Translations under genes and position numbers: made by a program
NCBI GenBank assembly: GCA_963422465.1
Contig: OY730175.1
Span: forward strand, 868,001 to 932,000
Length of the DNA: 64,000 nucleotides
From: Lichina pygmaea
Lineage: Eukaryota; Ascomycota; Lichinomycetes; Lichinales; Lichinaceae
Direction of reading: 5' to 3'
The notes under the pieces: model-generated
What the model was told of the DNA's origin: nothing
The model's database searches: none
The model's input: the letters and a program-made list of their open reading frames with translations, nothing else
In this document: piece by piece, positions 36,288 to 47,903 of the stretch
Position numbering within the stretch: the first letter of the stretch is position 1
Layout of the letters: each line of letters begins with the position of its first letter

Positions 36288-37550
36288 CTATTTCCGCTTG
36301 TGGGTGACCTTGGGTGCGACGCGGCGGCACCATCTTCTTCGCCGCCAGTAGTCCGCATCGTCGTCCAGGCCTAGCCTCCCTTCTTCAGGGCTGCCATCGA
36401 GGTCGATGCTGGCCCGGGACCCTTCCGTTCGGAGGTGGTGCAGGCTACGCCCTTGCGAGGACAGGTCGTAGACCCATCGCTCAGCCTCCGTCTCGATCTC
36501 GACGGCGGAGATCAATCGGTCGCGTACCCAATCCTCGCTGCGTAGATCCAGCCGCCACCCGCGATCCTCCCAGACCCAGCCGAGCGGCGGCTGCACGTCA
36601 TCCAGGAAGCGCGTCCCCGAAGGCTCCCCGCTCGAGACCCGGTCTGCGTCGAGCGGATCGTAGGGCGTCGGAGAGAAGAACCATGGTTCCCACTCTCCAG
36701 CGCCGCTACGCCGTTGCAGCTCGAAGATCTCCACCTCGTTGACGTCCGGGTTCAGATCCATCGAGAACTCTTGCTCGATCCACCCGGCCACCCAGGTTCT
36801 GGCCTGAGGCTCGCGAGGCTCGATGTAGCTCTTGCGGGCGGACAGCACCCAGTCGCGGACCGTAGCGTGCCCAAGTGATGTCAGAAGCCAGCCAGACGCG
36901 AGCAGGATCAGCCGCCACGGAACGAAGCTCGACAGCGTGCACGTGGCACCCAGGAGGGCACAGAGCCAGAGGTACACGGCCGAGCTGACGCTCTCGTCGG
37001 AGAAGTTCGTTGTTGGCGCAACCCAGCTCACGACGACGTCGTAGAGGCTCGAGAAGTTGTCCATGCTGTTCTGCAGGTGACGCAGGTTGCCAAAGAAATC
37101 CTTGCTCATCTCGCTGGGCAGGCTCACCTCAGCCGGCGGAGCGGTGGGGGGCCCGTAGGGCGAGTACGGCCCTGTGGCCACTCTGGTCGGCGGCGGAGGG
37201 TGTCGGATCAGGAACGACGGCACCATGAGCCCCAGTATGGCTGCCGCCAGCGGCAACGAGGCAATCAGATATGGGTCCAGGCACACGAACGTGTATAAGG
37301 CGAGGAACGAGAGCGTGTGAGTCGGTGACCGCCACGAGAACAGCCGGATCAGGAAGGCCTGCACGACGAAGACGACGCCCACTCTGGACTCGCTGTCAGC
37401 ACAGCTTCGACCGGAGCCGATCCCCTAGAAAACGGACGGTCACCTTGAATTGAAGCGCCGGAAGTTGCTCGTCATCAGCGGCAGACTGAACGCCGGGCCT
37501 TCGAGGGTGTTTCTGAGCCGTCCTTCGGCCCACTTGCCAGGCTGCTCCAT
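36288..37550 (-). CDS. Pex24/Pex30-like dysferlin-domain peroxin
   Basis: Integral membrane protein of the Pex24p family (yeast Pex28-Pex32), which acts at the ER or peroxisome membrane in peroxisome number and size control. Exons 37550-37444 and 37383-36288 (intron 37443-37384) total 1203 nt, 400 residues. Exon 1 encodes MEQPGKWAEGRLRNTLEGPA and MTSNFRRFNSR; the junction reads NSRVGVVFVVQAFLIRLFSW. Then THTLSFLALYTFVCLDPYLI and LMVPSFLIRHPPPP form the family's N-terminal hydrophobic reticulon-like region, with two more hydrophobic segments at about 170-225. The dysferlin domain follows: VNEVEIFELQRRSGAGEWEP and VQPPLGWVWEDRGWRLDLRS, with its characteristic Trp residues. The C-terminus is basic (RRRRWCRR...THKRK). 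Confidence 0.92.
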
Positions 37551-39950
37551 GTCGTCGGTGGGGTGATGTGGTATGGCAGGCTAGCAGGTTTCATCCGGCA
37601 CAGACTCCATCAACAAGGTCTCACGATCTCATCCCCGAACGCAGACAATCCTGAATGCCAGACGCGAAGCTGCTCGGCGCCCCGACGGCTTGATTACCGG
37701 TACTAAGCAGACTCAGAAAGACATGCGCAACAAGTTGGGATGGAAGCATGTTTCTCTAAATGATGACAAGCCCATGACAGTCCGTGATCATCGTCTACCT
37801 ACTAGTAGAGCGATTGAAGAGAGTCGAAGAAGCTGTCGTTGCACCAGAAAACAGCGGGCGGCGGCAGCCACCGTCCCCCTCGATCAGTCTGGCAGGCCTA
37901 CCGTGCCAGCTAGCAGAGCAGTAGAGCTGGCACTCTTGGTACGAGCTGGAGGAAAGCCTCTCGCAGATCCCGAAGCAGAAGCCGGAAGAGCCGACAGAAT
38001 ATTGCAGGAGGCGACCCTGGACGCTACGCGCAAAGACGTCGTGCGGTCTACGAGCCCTCGTATTACGTACGAGTAAAAGGTAATGGAGAACTGGAGGCCG
38101 GTGACCAAGTCAAGCTGACTAAGCTGCGATGGCCTACGAGTAGTCTCCCAGAAGTCTTCCTAAACGAGTGGTGGGTTCTAGGACTTCTGACGCTGGCCTG
38201 CAGCTGTGGATATGGAATGAGACATACTGCGATTGTTGACTGGCCCCGCTACTCGGGAGCACAAGGAGGCCCGTGACTGCTCTGATCCTCTACAGGGCAT
38301 ACTGTACGTACTCGTACGCAATACATACCATGGCGATGTAAAGTGCCCCTAGGCTCAGGAGTAGCTCGAGTACGTACTGCACGTAAAGCATCGCGGTGAC
38401 CGGTCACATTCCTCGTTTCACGAGTACAGTACCTCATACGCATCTGATGCGTACGAGTAGGAAGTCGTGGAAGTGTGCTGACTGACTAGGTACCAGGTCG
38501 GTCCGCAAAAATCTCTGTGGGGCAGTGGAGTGGTTCGTACTTGTCAATTCTCAATCCATATGAAGATCTCTAGGAGACAGAGTTCAACTCCCTTGAGGTG
38601 GCTGCCACTTCTGTACGCTTCGCTCGAAGTACGCCCGGAGATTTCTGAAGACCGACATTTTACTGCCGTACCCCCAGTGCCCCTCTATGCAACTTCGATG
38701 CCCCCCTCGCTTACCTCCGGTACTTCTAATTTCGTGGTAACCGCGACTAACAATAAGTACTGCTAAGCTTCTGGGCCATCAGCCACACAGTCGCACAGCT
38801 ACCAGAGTTTCTACCCCTGCCAAAAGGCGACATCCGGCATCAAGACTGAGAACTGAGGACACTAACATACGACCGAGTATCTCATATAGCTTTCAGAAGT
38901 TTGCGACCGAGAAATACTTCTTGCCCAGCTCGAAGAGATCCCTAGCTTTATCATGTGACAGCTCTGCAAAGCACATGTAGTACCTACCTAAGCGAAGGAG
39001 GCACCGACCTAAGAGGGGCACTGGGGCGAGAAATCTGCATAATGGGGCATGGCAGTACTACAGTACGTAATTTTCCGTTCTGAAGATCGACCTCGTACAT
39101 ACGTAATTACAAGTAGTTACGTACAAGGAGGTTCTGCTCAGTGACCTCGGCCCGCGAAAGCCGAGATTACATCATCAACTCATGTGACCCGGAAGTTCTC
39201 CTTACTAATCGGCATTTATGATCAGTGCTCCTCATTCGTACGTACCGTAGCATTGCAGCAGCGAATCACAACCAGCGTACTTCCGTACTTCTGTACGGAA
39301 GTACGTGCGTATGTAATACGTACCAAGGCGTATTCGTTATCTCACTTACATAATCCACAACGCCACTGTGATTGGCACAAGTCTCATATCGACTTTTCAA
39401 CCCAGCCTGACTCGAGGCCGGCAAAGTACAAAAGTGATGAGATCGGCAACGGCGACTTACAGTAGCGAAATAGCTTGGCGAAAGGGGGACGCCCATGCCC
39501 GAGATCCATCCGACATCAGACAACAGATACTGTACGTACGAAGGTACGTAATTACTACGTTAAGCGTTCCGGTGGAGGGTCAACACCGTCGACGGTGCCC
39601 GTTCCACACGCCTGGAGGGTCCGAAACCTCGTTGACTGCATTCTGGCGTGATGTGATCACCATGTCAATCTAGCCCTTGTCACCGTCACGATGGAGCTTT
39701 TCGGGTGGTCCCGATAGACGATTGGGACGATCACAACTCTCGAAGCGTCCAGACAAACAACCCGAGCATGAGGGCCGTTGCGACTTGGTCGCTGACAATC
39801 TGACTGGGAAGGAGTGTGAGCGACGACGGTTCGCACGTGTCCCAAAGGTCTGCTCTGTGCTGGACGACAGGCTGATCGACAACAGCCAATTGCTACCTCT
39901 CCTTCACACCGCGACCATCTGCGGAAGATTCGACGAGACGGTAGCTAGGG
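37551..39950. other. Gene-poor, GTAC-word-rich region
   Basis: Only a 37690-38076 plus ORF stands out (contains MRNKLGWKHVSLNDDKPMTV and an acidic helix-like stretch); I do not recognise it and it may be a relic of a mobile element. The rest is AT-richer DNA with many TACGTA/GTAC words (38300-38460, 39060-39130, 39238-39325, 39530-39552). Confidence 0.5.
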
Positions 39951-41610
39951 ATGCGTTCTCGACAGGCGTCGCAGTCCCAGTCGGGAGTCGGGACCGGTCC
40001 GATTGTCCAGCATCGCTCGTTCAATGGCGACAACAACAAGGGCGGAATGGATGCTCCGGCGGCTGGAGGTGAGCAATGCTTGCCGCTCCTCGACGGCTAT
40101 CCGAGAGCGTCGACCGCGCCCCCGAGCTTGGTGGCGAGCGTTGCTGAGCACACGTCGCCTACAGCGGAAGGCCCGGCGCGCAAGAAGCTGCACAAAGCTG
40201 CCGCCCTCGATGGCGCGACGTCGAGGCGGGCCACTCTTTCGAGGGCGATACCATCAGGAACGACAGCGGAGCCTCGGACGACTGCCCTCGGCAGAACGAG
40301 ATCTGTACGCGAGCAGAAGGCTCCGCTGGGTCCGCGGCCGGCAGATTTCTTGCCTACAAAGTCGTCCGTTGCCCTCTCCCGCTGCGTGCCCGTCTGATTC
40401 GGTTGGGCGATGCTCATCCGTCGACAGTGACAACATCTACGTTCCGCCCCGAGAAAGCTACGCCCAGTATCCTCCTGGTCCTCCGAGCCTGGCTCATGAT
40501 CCGGCATTCAAGGAACCGCCACCCGTCTATCGCTTTCACAACCGATCGGCGCCGACCAGAGACCGCATCGAAACCCGCGCCGGCTCTCTGGATCTCCTGC
40601 CGACGGTGAACTTTGACGAGTTCCATTACAGCTTGAAGGCGAACGACCTGCATCTGCGGCACGAGAGGCCTTCGCCCGAGACCGATCGGCGGCCCTCCGG
40701 CGCGCTTGCGCCGGCCACCGAGCCGCCCTCTCCGTACGCGGTGCAAGAAGCCGCGCCCGCCGTCGCTTCGGCAGCTCACCTGGGAAGGAGTGGATTGTTC
40801 CACCGTCAGACCGGCGCCCCGGCGCGCAACGGACAGCCCTCGGCGGTTTTGGCGACGACGACGACGCCCTCGGACCTGCCCCGGGCCGCTCGTACCCGAG
40901 CCGAAGGTCTCGCGATGATCGAGAGGAGGAGAGCCTTGACGCAGCAGAATCGGAAATCCGTCGGTCCGGGCTTGCTCGACATCAGTTTCCCGGGAGGCAA
41001 GACGCGTCTGCCTCGGCAGCCCGGCGTCGTCGTGAGCCTGGAGCAAGACGCGGCTCGAGCGGGAGCCCAGGGGCCGAGGAACGCGCGCGGCGGCGACCCG
41101 GCCGTTGCCGGTGCCGACGCCGAGCTCGAACAACCGGGACCCGCCCTCTCGAGCTCGAACAGAACCAAGTCGTTTCACGCAGACCCGGCCGAGGACTTTG
41201 GACGACCCCTCAAGCCGGGACTGAGCCCCGATTGGGACTCGACGTCGTCGCCGCTCTCGATTGGGACGGCGTGCTCGTCGGCCAGGTCTCCCGGCTGGAA
41301 CCCGACGAGCCTTGGATCCGCCGCCGGCAAACGCTTCTCCGTCGTTCCGGCCCACGCGACGGGGCTCGGCGCCCGCACCATCAGTCCCACCGACGCCCGA
41401 AGGATGAAGCGGCTGTCCATGCTGCCGGATCCACCACCGCTCCCGGATCTCTCGTCGACGCCGCACCCGGAGCTGCCGGGCGTGCGATCGGCGGCCCATT
41501 CGCCGTCGTTGATACCGAGGAAAAGCGGCACGCCATGCTCGAGCCGTACAACGCCAGATCCGAATCGTAGGCCATCCGCTACGGGCCTGCCGCCGGCATC
41601 GAGCACACCC

Positions 41611-41655
<45 letters not shown>

Positions 41656-44600
41656 TATCATCATTATCATCACCATCATCATCACCACCATCATCATCAA
41701 CATCAAGCCGCTCGACTCTCCGTCGGGCCCCCGCCGGCGCGATTGAGCCAGATGTCCTCCGGTTCCCGGCTCCCCACCGCTCGTTCACGGAACGTTCACA
41801 GCTCCGCAAGCGGCGAGGAGGTTCCGCCGGTGCCCGCGATTCCCAAGGCGTACGAGTCGCCCAAAGACACGAACGACGGGGCGTACTTCGGCGCCGGAGA
41901 AGCGCTCCTCACCCCCGGCGCTGGCGCTTGCTCGTCCAACCATACCTACGCTCGACGCGGGTCGGCCCGTAAGACGTCGTTGGAGGTCACATCGGACGGA
42001 CGTCGGCGGACTGGGCTCGGCATCGAGACCGAGCAAAAACCTCGGACGGCTTCGGGCTTGAACAAGAGGCACCTGCAGCCGCTCCAGCTGCCGCCGCTCA
42101 ACCTGCTCCCGCTGAGTGGGCCGACGGTGGAGAAGCTGTCGACGCTCCGCGACCCTTGGGCCGACGACGGCGAAGGGCGAACGACGCCCCACGCCAAGCG
42201 GGGGACGAAGACGCCCAGCACGCCGATGACGGCGTCGAGAGCGACATTCTTCTCCTCCAGGTACAGGAGTCACGACGAGACCAACGTCGACTCCGTGCGG
42301 GCCTTGAGCAGCAGCTCCAACCTCGTCGGGGCCTCGGAGTCGGTCTCTCTCCACGCCGCGCCCGGCTCGGACTCGACCGCTCCGCAAGCGGATGCGACTT
42401 CCTTCGGATACGCCCTCTCCGTCGCCCCGCCGGCCCTCCCCGCCGCGAATGCCGCCCCAGGGCTCAGGGACGTGCCGGCCAAAGCTGCCAAGGCGTACGT
42501 CGTGCAGCAAGCCGCGATGGACCCCAGACCCGTTCGGGTGAATGGTCCGAGAGCGCCGTCGTTCAAGAGTGCGGGAAGCGACCAGCGGAGGAGCTGCGGC
42601 AGCCCCACGGGGGCCACGACGCCTTCCTCGGCTTCGTCGTTGAGACGGAAATGGAGCCTCTCGTTCCGGAGGAGTTCGTCCAAGGCGTCGACCGCGCACG
42701 GGGACGGCGAGCCCTCCAACCACGTTCCCATGCCGCCGAAGCACGACCAGATGCCACCTCCGAGACTACCGGCCTCGGTGATGGCCGCGGCCGCGGCCTC
42801 GGCCGCTTCGGCGCCGAGCCCTCCAGCGCCACCAAAGCTGCTCTCCAGGTCGCGAGGCCGGAAAGCGTCCACGAACAGCCTCGTCAACGGCCATGACCTC
42901 GCGCAAGGCCCGAGCTGGGCCAGCCAACCCAACCTCACCAGCCATATAACCCAAACTTATCAACCCAATCAACCGCATCGATCCAATCAATCCGATCGCG
43001 CCCCCGCTCGCAGCACGACAAAGAAGGAGGCTGACCCGAGGCTACCCGTCGCGGAGAACGGCCGTGCTGCGGCCAAGGTTGCACCGTCCGTCTTGCCGCC
43101 ATCGCAAGGCAGCCTGAGCTCAAAGGCTTCGTCGAACTCGACGCCAAGGGATCAAGAGTCGCAGCTAGACCGCGACGATCTGCCTGCGGAGGAGGAGATG
43201 AGGAAGTTGACGGCCAGGCGGAGGGACTTTGAGGCGGCCGCGCACGAGATGGACGATCTGCGGAGGAGGGCGATCCCGAAAGAACGCGTGTCGCCGGCCC
43301 AGGCGCTGCGCGTGGTCAACCTCAACATCTTCGAGCGGGGAGAGATTGTCGACTACAAGGACGTGTTCTTCTGCGGCACCCAGAGCGCAAAGAAGCACGT
43401 CGGCGACCTGAGCGAGCAGTCGACCAACTTTGGCTACGACGACGAGAGGGGCGACTACAACATCGTCACGGGCGACCACCTGGCGTACCGATACGAGATC
43501 ATCGACGTGCTCGGCAAGGGCAGCTTCGGGCAGGTCGTCCGCTGCGTCGACCACAGGAGCGGCGGCCTGGTGGCGATCAAGATCATCCGGAACAAGAAGC
43601 GCTTCCACCAGCAAGCCCTGATCGAGGTCAACATCCTGCGCAAGCTGAGGGAATGGGTGAGCGAAGCCCCAGAACGCCGTCACGGGACCGTCGACGGTCT
43701 GCTAACATGGTTCGCGACGCGCTAGGATCCCCAGAGCAAGTACGGCATGGTCAACTTCACACAGAGCTTCTACTTCAGGGGCCATCTCTGCATCTCGACG
43801 GAGCTCCTCGGCATGAATCTGTACGAGTTCATCAAGAGCAACGACTTTGGCGGCTTCTCGCTCAAGCTCATCCGACGCTTCACGAAGCAGCTGCTGAAGA
43901 GTCTCGTGCTGCTCCAAAGCCATCGGATCATCCACTGCGACCTCAAGCCCGAGAACGTCCTGCTCGCGCACCCGAAGCATTCCGAGATCAAGGTCATCGA
44001 CTTTGGATCGAGCTGCTTCGAGAACGAGAAGGTGTACACGTACATCCAATCGAGGTTCTATCGGTCGCCCGAGGTGATCCTCGGCATGACGTACGGCATG
44101 CCGATCGACATCTGGAGCCTGGGCTGCATCTTGGCGGAGCTCTACACCGGGTACCCCATCTTCCCCGGCGAGAACGAGCAGGAGCAGCTGGCATGCATCA
44201 TGGAGGTCTTTGGCCCGCCGGAGAAGCATCTGATCGAGAAGAGCAGCCGCAAGAAGCTGTTCTTCGATTCGCTGGGCAAGCCGCGCCTGACGGTGTCGTC
44301 CAAGGGCCGACGACGACGGCCGAGCTCGAAGACGGTGCAGCAGGCGCTCCGGTGCGACGACGAAGCCTTCATCGACTTTATATCTCGATGCCTGCGGTGG
44401 GATCCCGAACGGCGCATCAGACCCGACGAGGCGCTGCAGCACGAGTTTGTCACGGGTCTGAAGAAGCCGGCAACGCGCGCTCGCCACCACCACCACCACC
44501 ACCACCACCACCACCACCACCAACATCACGCCGCAAGCGACTCGCCTGCCGAGAAGGCCGCTCTCATGAACGCGGCGTCGGGGTCGAGACCGCTGCCGGA

Positions 44601-44959
44601 CCCACCAGCCACAGCGTTCAAGCACGGAGCCGTCGCCGCGGCCGCGCGGGTCCGAGACCCGGCCTCCGGCTCGCCGTCGAAGTCAACGGCGCCACGACGA
44701 CACTCGACGATGAACAACCTCCAGTCGAACGTCGGGGTCAAGCGCACGTCGACCGGGGCCGCCATCGGCTCGAGCCTACCGCGGGCCGCACCCCGGATGG
44801 TCTCGGGCAAGGGAGGCGAGATGGCGACGGCGGCGTCCATGTCCTCGATCACGGTAAGTCTCCCTGGCCGTCTCATCTCCCTTGACCTTTTTCCAAAAGC
44901 CGACTGCTATCCATTTTCTGTTCATCGTCCTTTTCTTTCCATTGATCCAGACCAGCTAA
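39951..44959 (+). CDS. pom1: Pom1-like class II DYRK protein kinase
   Basis: Dual-specificity Tyr-regulated kinase; in fission yeast Pom1 forms cortical gradients controlling polarity, size and septum position. The catalytic part is certain: DYRK homology box (GDYNIVTGDHLAYRYEI), Gly loop GKGSFGQV, VAIK lysine (43579-43581), HCDLKPEN, DFGSSCFENEKVYTYIQSRF with the YxY autophosphorylation site (44033-44041), then SPEVILGMTYGMPIDIWSLG. An intron at 43657-43725 (GTGAGC, CTAAC, CTAG) splits LREW from DPQSKYG as phase requires. A last intron (44854-44950) leaves a 9-nt terminal exon. The ~1050-residue N-terminus is disordered and has polyGln (41611-41652) and polyHis (41653-41706). ATG 39951 (MRSRQASQSQS) is the likely start, in a different frame from the main exon; the joining intron (perhaps 40069-40294 from a GTGAGC donor) is unresolved. 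Confidence 0.88.
41611..41706 (+). repeat. CAG and CAT/CAC repeats encoding polyGln then polyHis
   Basis: CAG run at 41611-41652 followed by CAT/CAC-rich sequence to 41706 in the disordered N-terminus of the kinase. A second polyHis (CAC) run lies at 44484-44520 after the kinase domain. Confidence 0.93.
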
Positions 44960-46786
44960 CCCATCCTCATCATCGTCATCAATTATCAGCGTCGTTGAAA
45001 CAGAAGAAGGAGAAGACAAAGAAGAGATGTGAAGAAGAGAGGGAGGGGCGGAGATGTGATCTGGCATTTTCACAAGTGTTGTAATGTTCTGATCAAGAGC
45101 AATTCTATTAAATTACCTTTCCTGTCCGTCGTTGTGGAGAAGGTGGCTGAGGGGGAGTAGGGCTGGTCCAGCTTGCTCTCTTTCTCTCTCTCTTCCTTTT
45201 CTTCTTGTGTGTACTTGCTTGCTTGCCTGCTTGCTTTCTCAGTTGCTCGCTGTACCTTGTGAAGCAAGAAAGGAACAAAGAAACAAGCGAACAAAGGCAA
45301 GCAAGCAGGGAAGGAAGAAAGGAAGGAAGGAAGGAAGGAACAAGAACAGTGAGCAGTTTGATATAACTTTTCTCTTTCGAATCAGGTTAGTTGGTTCTTC
45401 CCATCTCAATTCTGAGTGAAAGAATGGGAAAGAAAAGAAGACTGTATGTAGATTTTACACACTTCCCCCCCTCCTCTCTTTTCTTTACTCTCTTCCATCC
45501 CTTCCCCAAAAGACACGGTCTTCCCTCCAGACCAGAACGAGAGAATTAAAGAGCTTGGAGTGGGAAAGCTTTCTCTCTTTTCTTTTTTTCCCCTCTCTTT
45601 GTCTCTGTCAATTCCTCCTTCAGTTCATTCTTCCTTTTTCTTTCCTCTCTAGTAGTTACTCACCTTTCCGCGAAGAAAAAAAAAATTCCATATAGAAAAA
45701 CTGCTGACTCTCAGATGTAAACCCAATCCATACTTGACTAAATTTTTTTTGACCATCTAAGAAATAGGAGAAGTTATTAAGAGTTGGTGTTGAGAGTGGG
45801 GTTTGAGGGAAGGAGAGAATGAGGGAACTGGAGAAGAGGATATAAGTGCTTCAGTACTGCGATGGCATATTTATAATCATACTGTCCTCCTCTTTTTCTT
45901 CTTCTCCTTCTTTCGCTTGGTCTCTGCTTCGCTTGAGACGGGGGAGAGGGGCTTTTCCCGGTGTCGAGTACCCAGATGTTTCGGTGTCGAGTCGTTGCCG
46001 TGTCAAGTGTTGATCGTCCGAGCGGTTTGGAGTGTCGAAGAGCTGTCCCCTAGGTCAAAAGTGTCTCGTGTGTCTTCGGGAAGAAATATCTATTCTTCCC
46101 TCCCTCCGTCTATCTTTCGTACGTCGTGACTCAAATCTTTCATAGCACGTGCTTGGGAGACTCAACGTCCGCATCTTCGGTTGGGATTGACGTTGCTTGC
46201 CGTTGCTTGCCTGGCCTTACCTCACCACCACCGCCGCTTCCCTAGTACTAAACCACCGTTACTATCTTATGGCATATGGTACGTACGTGGAACGTCCCGG
46301 CATAATCTAGCAAGGTCTTTCTACGGGACGGGCGCTCTGGTTCCTTGTTGCTCGATGCGGTTGATATCAGAGATCATATCGCCGTCGCACCCTATACATA
46401 TCCCCGTCGATCGCTTACACGTACTCGGAATTGTCAAGACTCTTAGTTCTTCCTATCGGGCGGATGTCGAGAGAAGTTTAAATCATGTGAAGAGAAGAGA
46501 AGAGAAGACAGACAGAGAATGGCAGGAGGGGGGAGAGGGATTGCGGGTCAGGTTTGAGATGGAGGGAAGAAAGCAAAGACAGAACAATATGCAACGAAGA
46601 CGACCGGGGAGAAAAAAGGAGGCATCGCGCCAGAGGCACTGAAGAAGGGATGCAGGCCTCTTGCCCGAGAAGCACGGGGAGATGCTTGGAGGAAATGTGC
46701 TCGGTCGTGATGGCCCAGATGAAGACTGTCTGCCCCCTTCTAGTTCCATGCAATGCACTCCTCAAGGAGAATAACCCCGCTTCCGA
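44960..46786. other. Intergenic, purine/pyrimidine tracts
   Basis: No gene. GAAGGAAG repeats (45305-45340), CTTGCTTG repeats (45210-45235), CT-rich stretches (45470-45660) and an AGAAG run (46490-46510). Confidence 0.65.
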
Positions 46787-47903
46787 TCATGCTTGCATGC
46801 GGATCTCGGTCATGGTAATGTCATCGCCGTCATGGCGAGATCCATACGTAGGCGTGTGCAAGGACCCGTTCGACAATCTCTTGGTCTCCTGCTGTCCGCT
46901 GCTGCTGGACGGATGGGTCCCGATGATCCTGCCCTGACTCTCCGGGTCACGAATCTTCCGCCGCTGGCCGTTGATCGACGCGGCGGCCCAGGTGGACGAC
47001 AGCGGAAGGAAGATGGCGACCAGCGTGAGCACGTTGGTACCGAGCTCCGGCGCCTGAGTGAAATACTGCAAGATGGCAAAGATCGCTTCCCTCGGACGTC
47101 AGCATGACTGGTGACCGACCAAAGGACCACGACTCACCAGGGATGAACAAGGTCTGGCAGCCCATGATGAAGAGGACGCGCATCGGGCCATACCGGCGGA
47201 GGCCGAGTTTCTTGCGCTCACGCATGGCCACGCCGAGCTTGACGACGAAGATGACACAGAAGACGCAGAAGCTGACGGTGGCCGTGATGTTCGTCGCGCT
47301 TGCGAGCCACTGAAACGACATGAAGCTCTCGGCCCGCACGACGGCCCTGGAATTCTGGACGACCAGCGCCATGCGGAAGGCGAGAGCCACCAGGGCGACC
47401 AGGCCAGAGCCCATGATGACGAGAAGCTGGAAGATGCGCTTCATGGTCAGGCAGACGACCCGGATCTGCATGACCAGCGAGATGGAGACGCAGATCTGGA
47501 CGAGCAAGGTAAAGACATTGGCGGCGACCGAGTTCGCATAGTCCACCGACGGGACGCGCGAGTAGTCCGAGGCGAAGTATGCGTAGGGGACCGAGAAGCC
47601 GCTGGTGAAGTACAGCGCCTGGAGAAGAGACCGGATGAAATTGGAGATCAGGGCCAAGATGTTGACGACGAAGATCGGCGACCGACGCTTGTCGGCGGGG
47701 GTGATCAGCGCCAGGACGACTATCAACAGAAGCGTGGCGCCGATCTGACTCCCGTAGTTGATGCAGATCCGGACATTGTAGAGGTTGAACTCCTTGAGGT
47801 TCTGGGTCGTGAGCTTGAAGGGAGCCCCATCCTCCAGGAGCAGGGTCAGCGTCTGGTTGAAAGGGTCCTGAGGCACCTCGACAGAGGCCGAGTCGTTCGA
47901 CAT
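46787..47903 (-). CDS. ste2: Alpha-factor-type pheromone receptor (Ste2 family, class D GPCR)
   Basis: Seven-helix receptor that would bind the alpha-type peptide pheromone and signal through a heterotrimeric G protein in mating or chemotropism. Exons 47903-47138 and 47085-46787 (52-nt intron, GTGAGT...GGAAG) give 354 residues. The extracellular N-terminus MSNDSASVEVPQDPFNQTLT has an N-glycosylation site. Helix 1 includes a GxxxG-like stretch (NYGSQIGATLLLIVVLAL). Helix 2/3 motifs match the family: NILALISNFIRSLLQALYF and VANVFTLLVQIC-type sequence. The splice restores LFIPAIFAILQYF in helix 6, and helix 7 carries LPLSSTWAAASINGQ, the LPLSS motif diagnostic of Ste2 homologues. The cytoplasmic tail is Ser/Thr-rich. 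The start is the ATG nearest to the conserved region; an open frame continues upstream but looks like leader sequence. Confidence 0.94.

Noticed and set aside
40003-40300. N-terminal part of the 1240-codon ORF as the true start of the kinase
   Set aside because: It begins with a non-ATG codon and Arg-rich sequence that looks like a shadow. The frame starting at ATG 39951 looks more protein-like, so an intron joining the two is more likely.
44854-45084. Read-through C-terminal extension of the kinase
   Set aside because: It starts exactly at a consensus GTAAGT donor and runs through CT-rich intron-like DNA. Splicing to a short exon is preferred.
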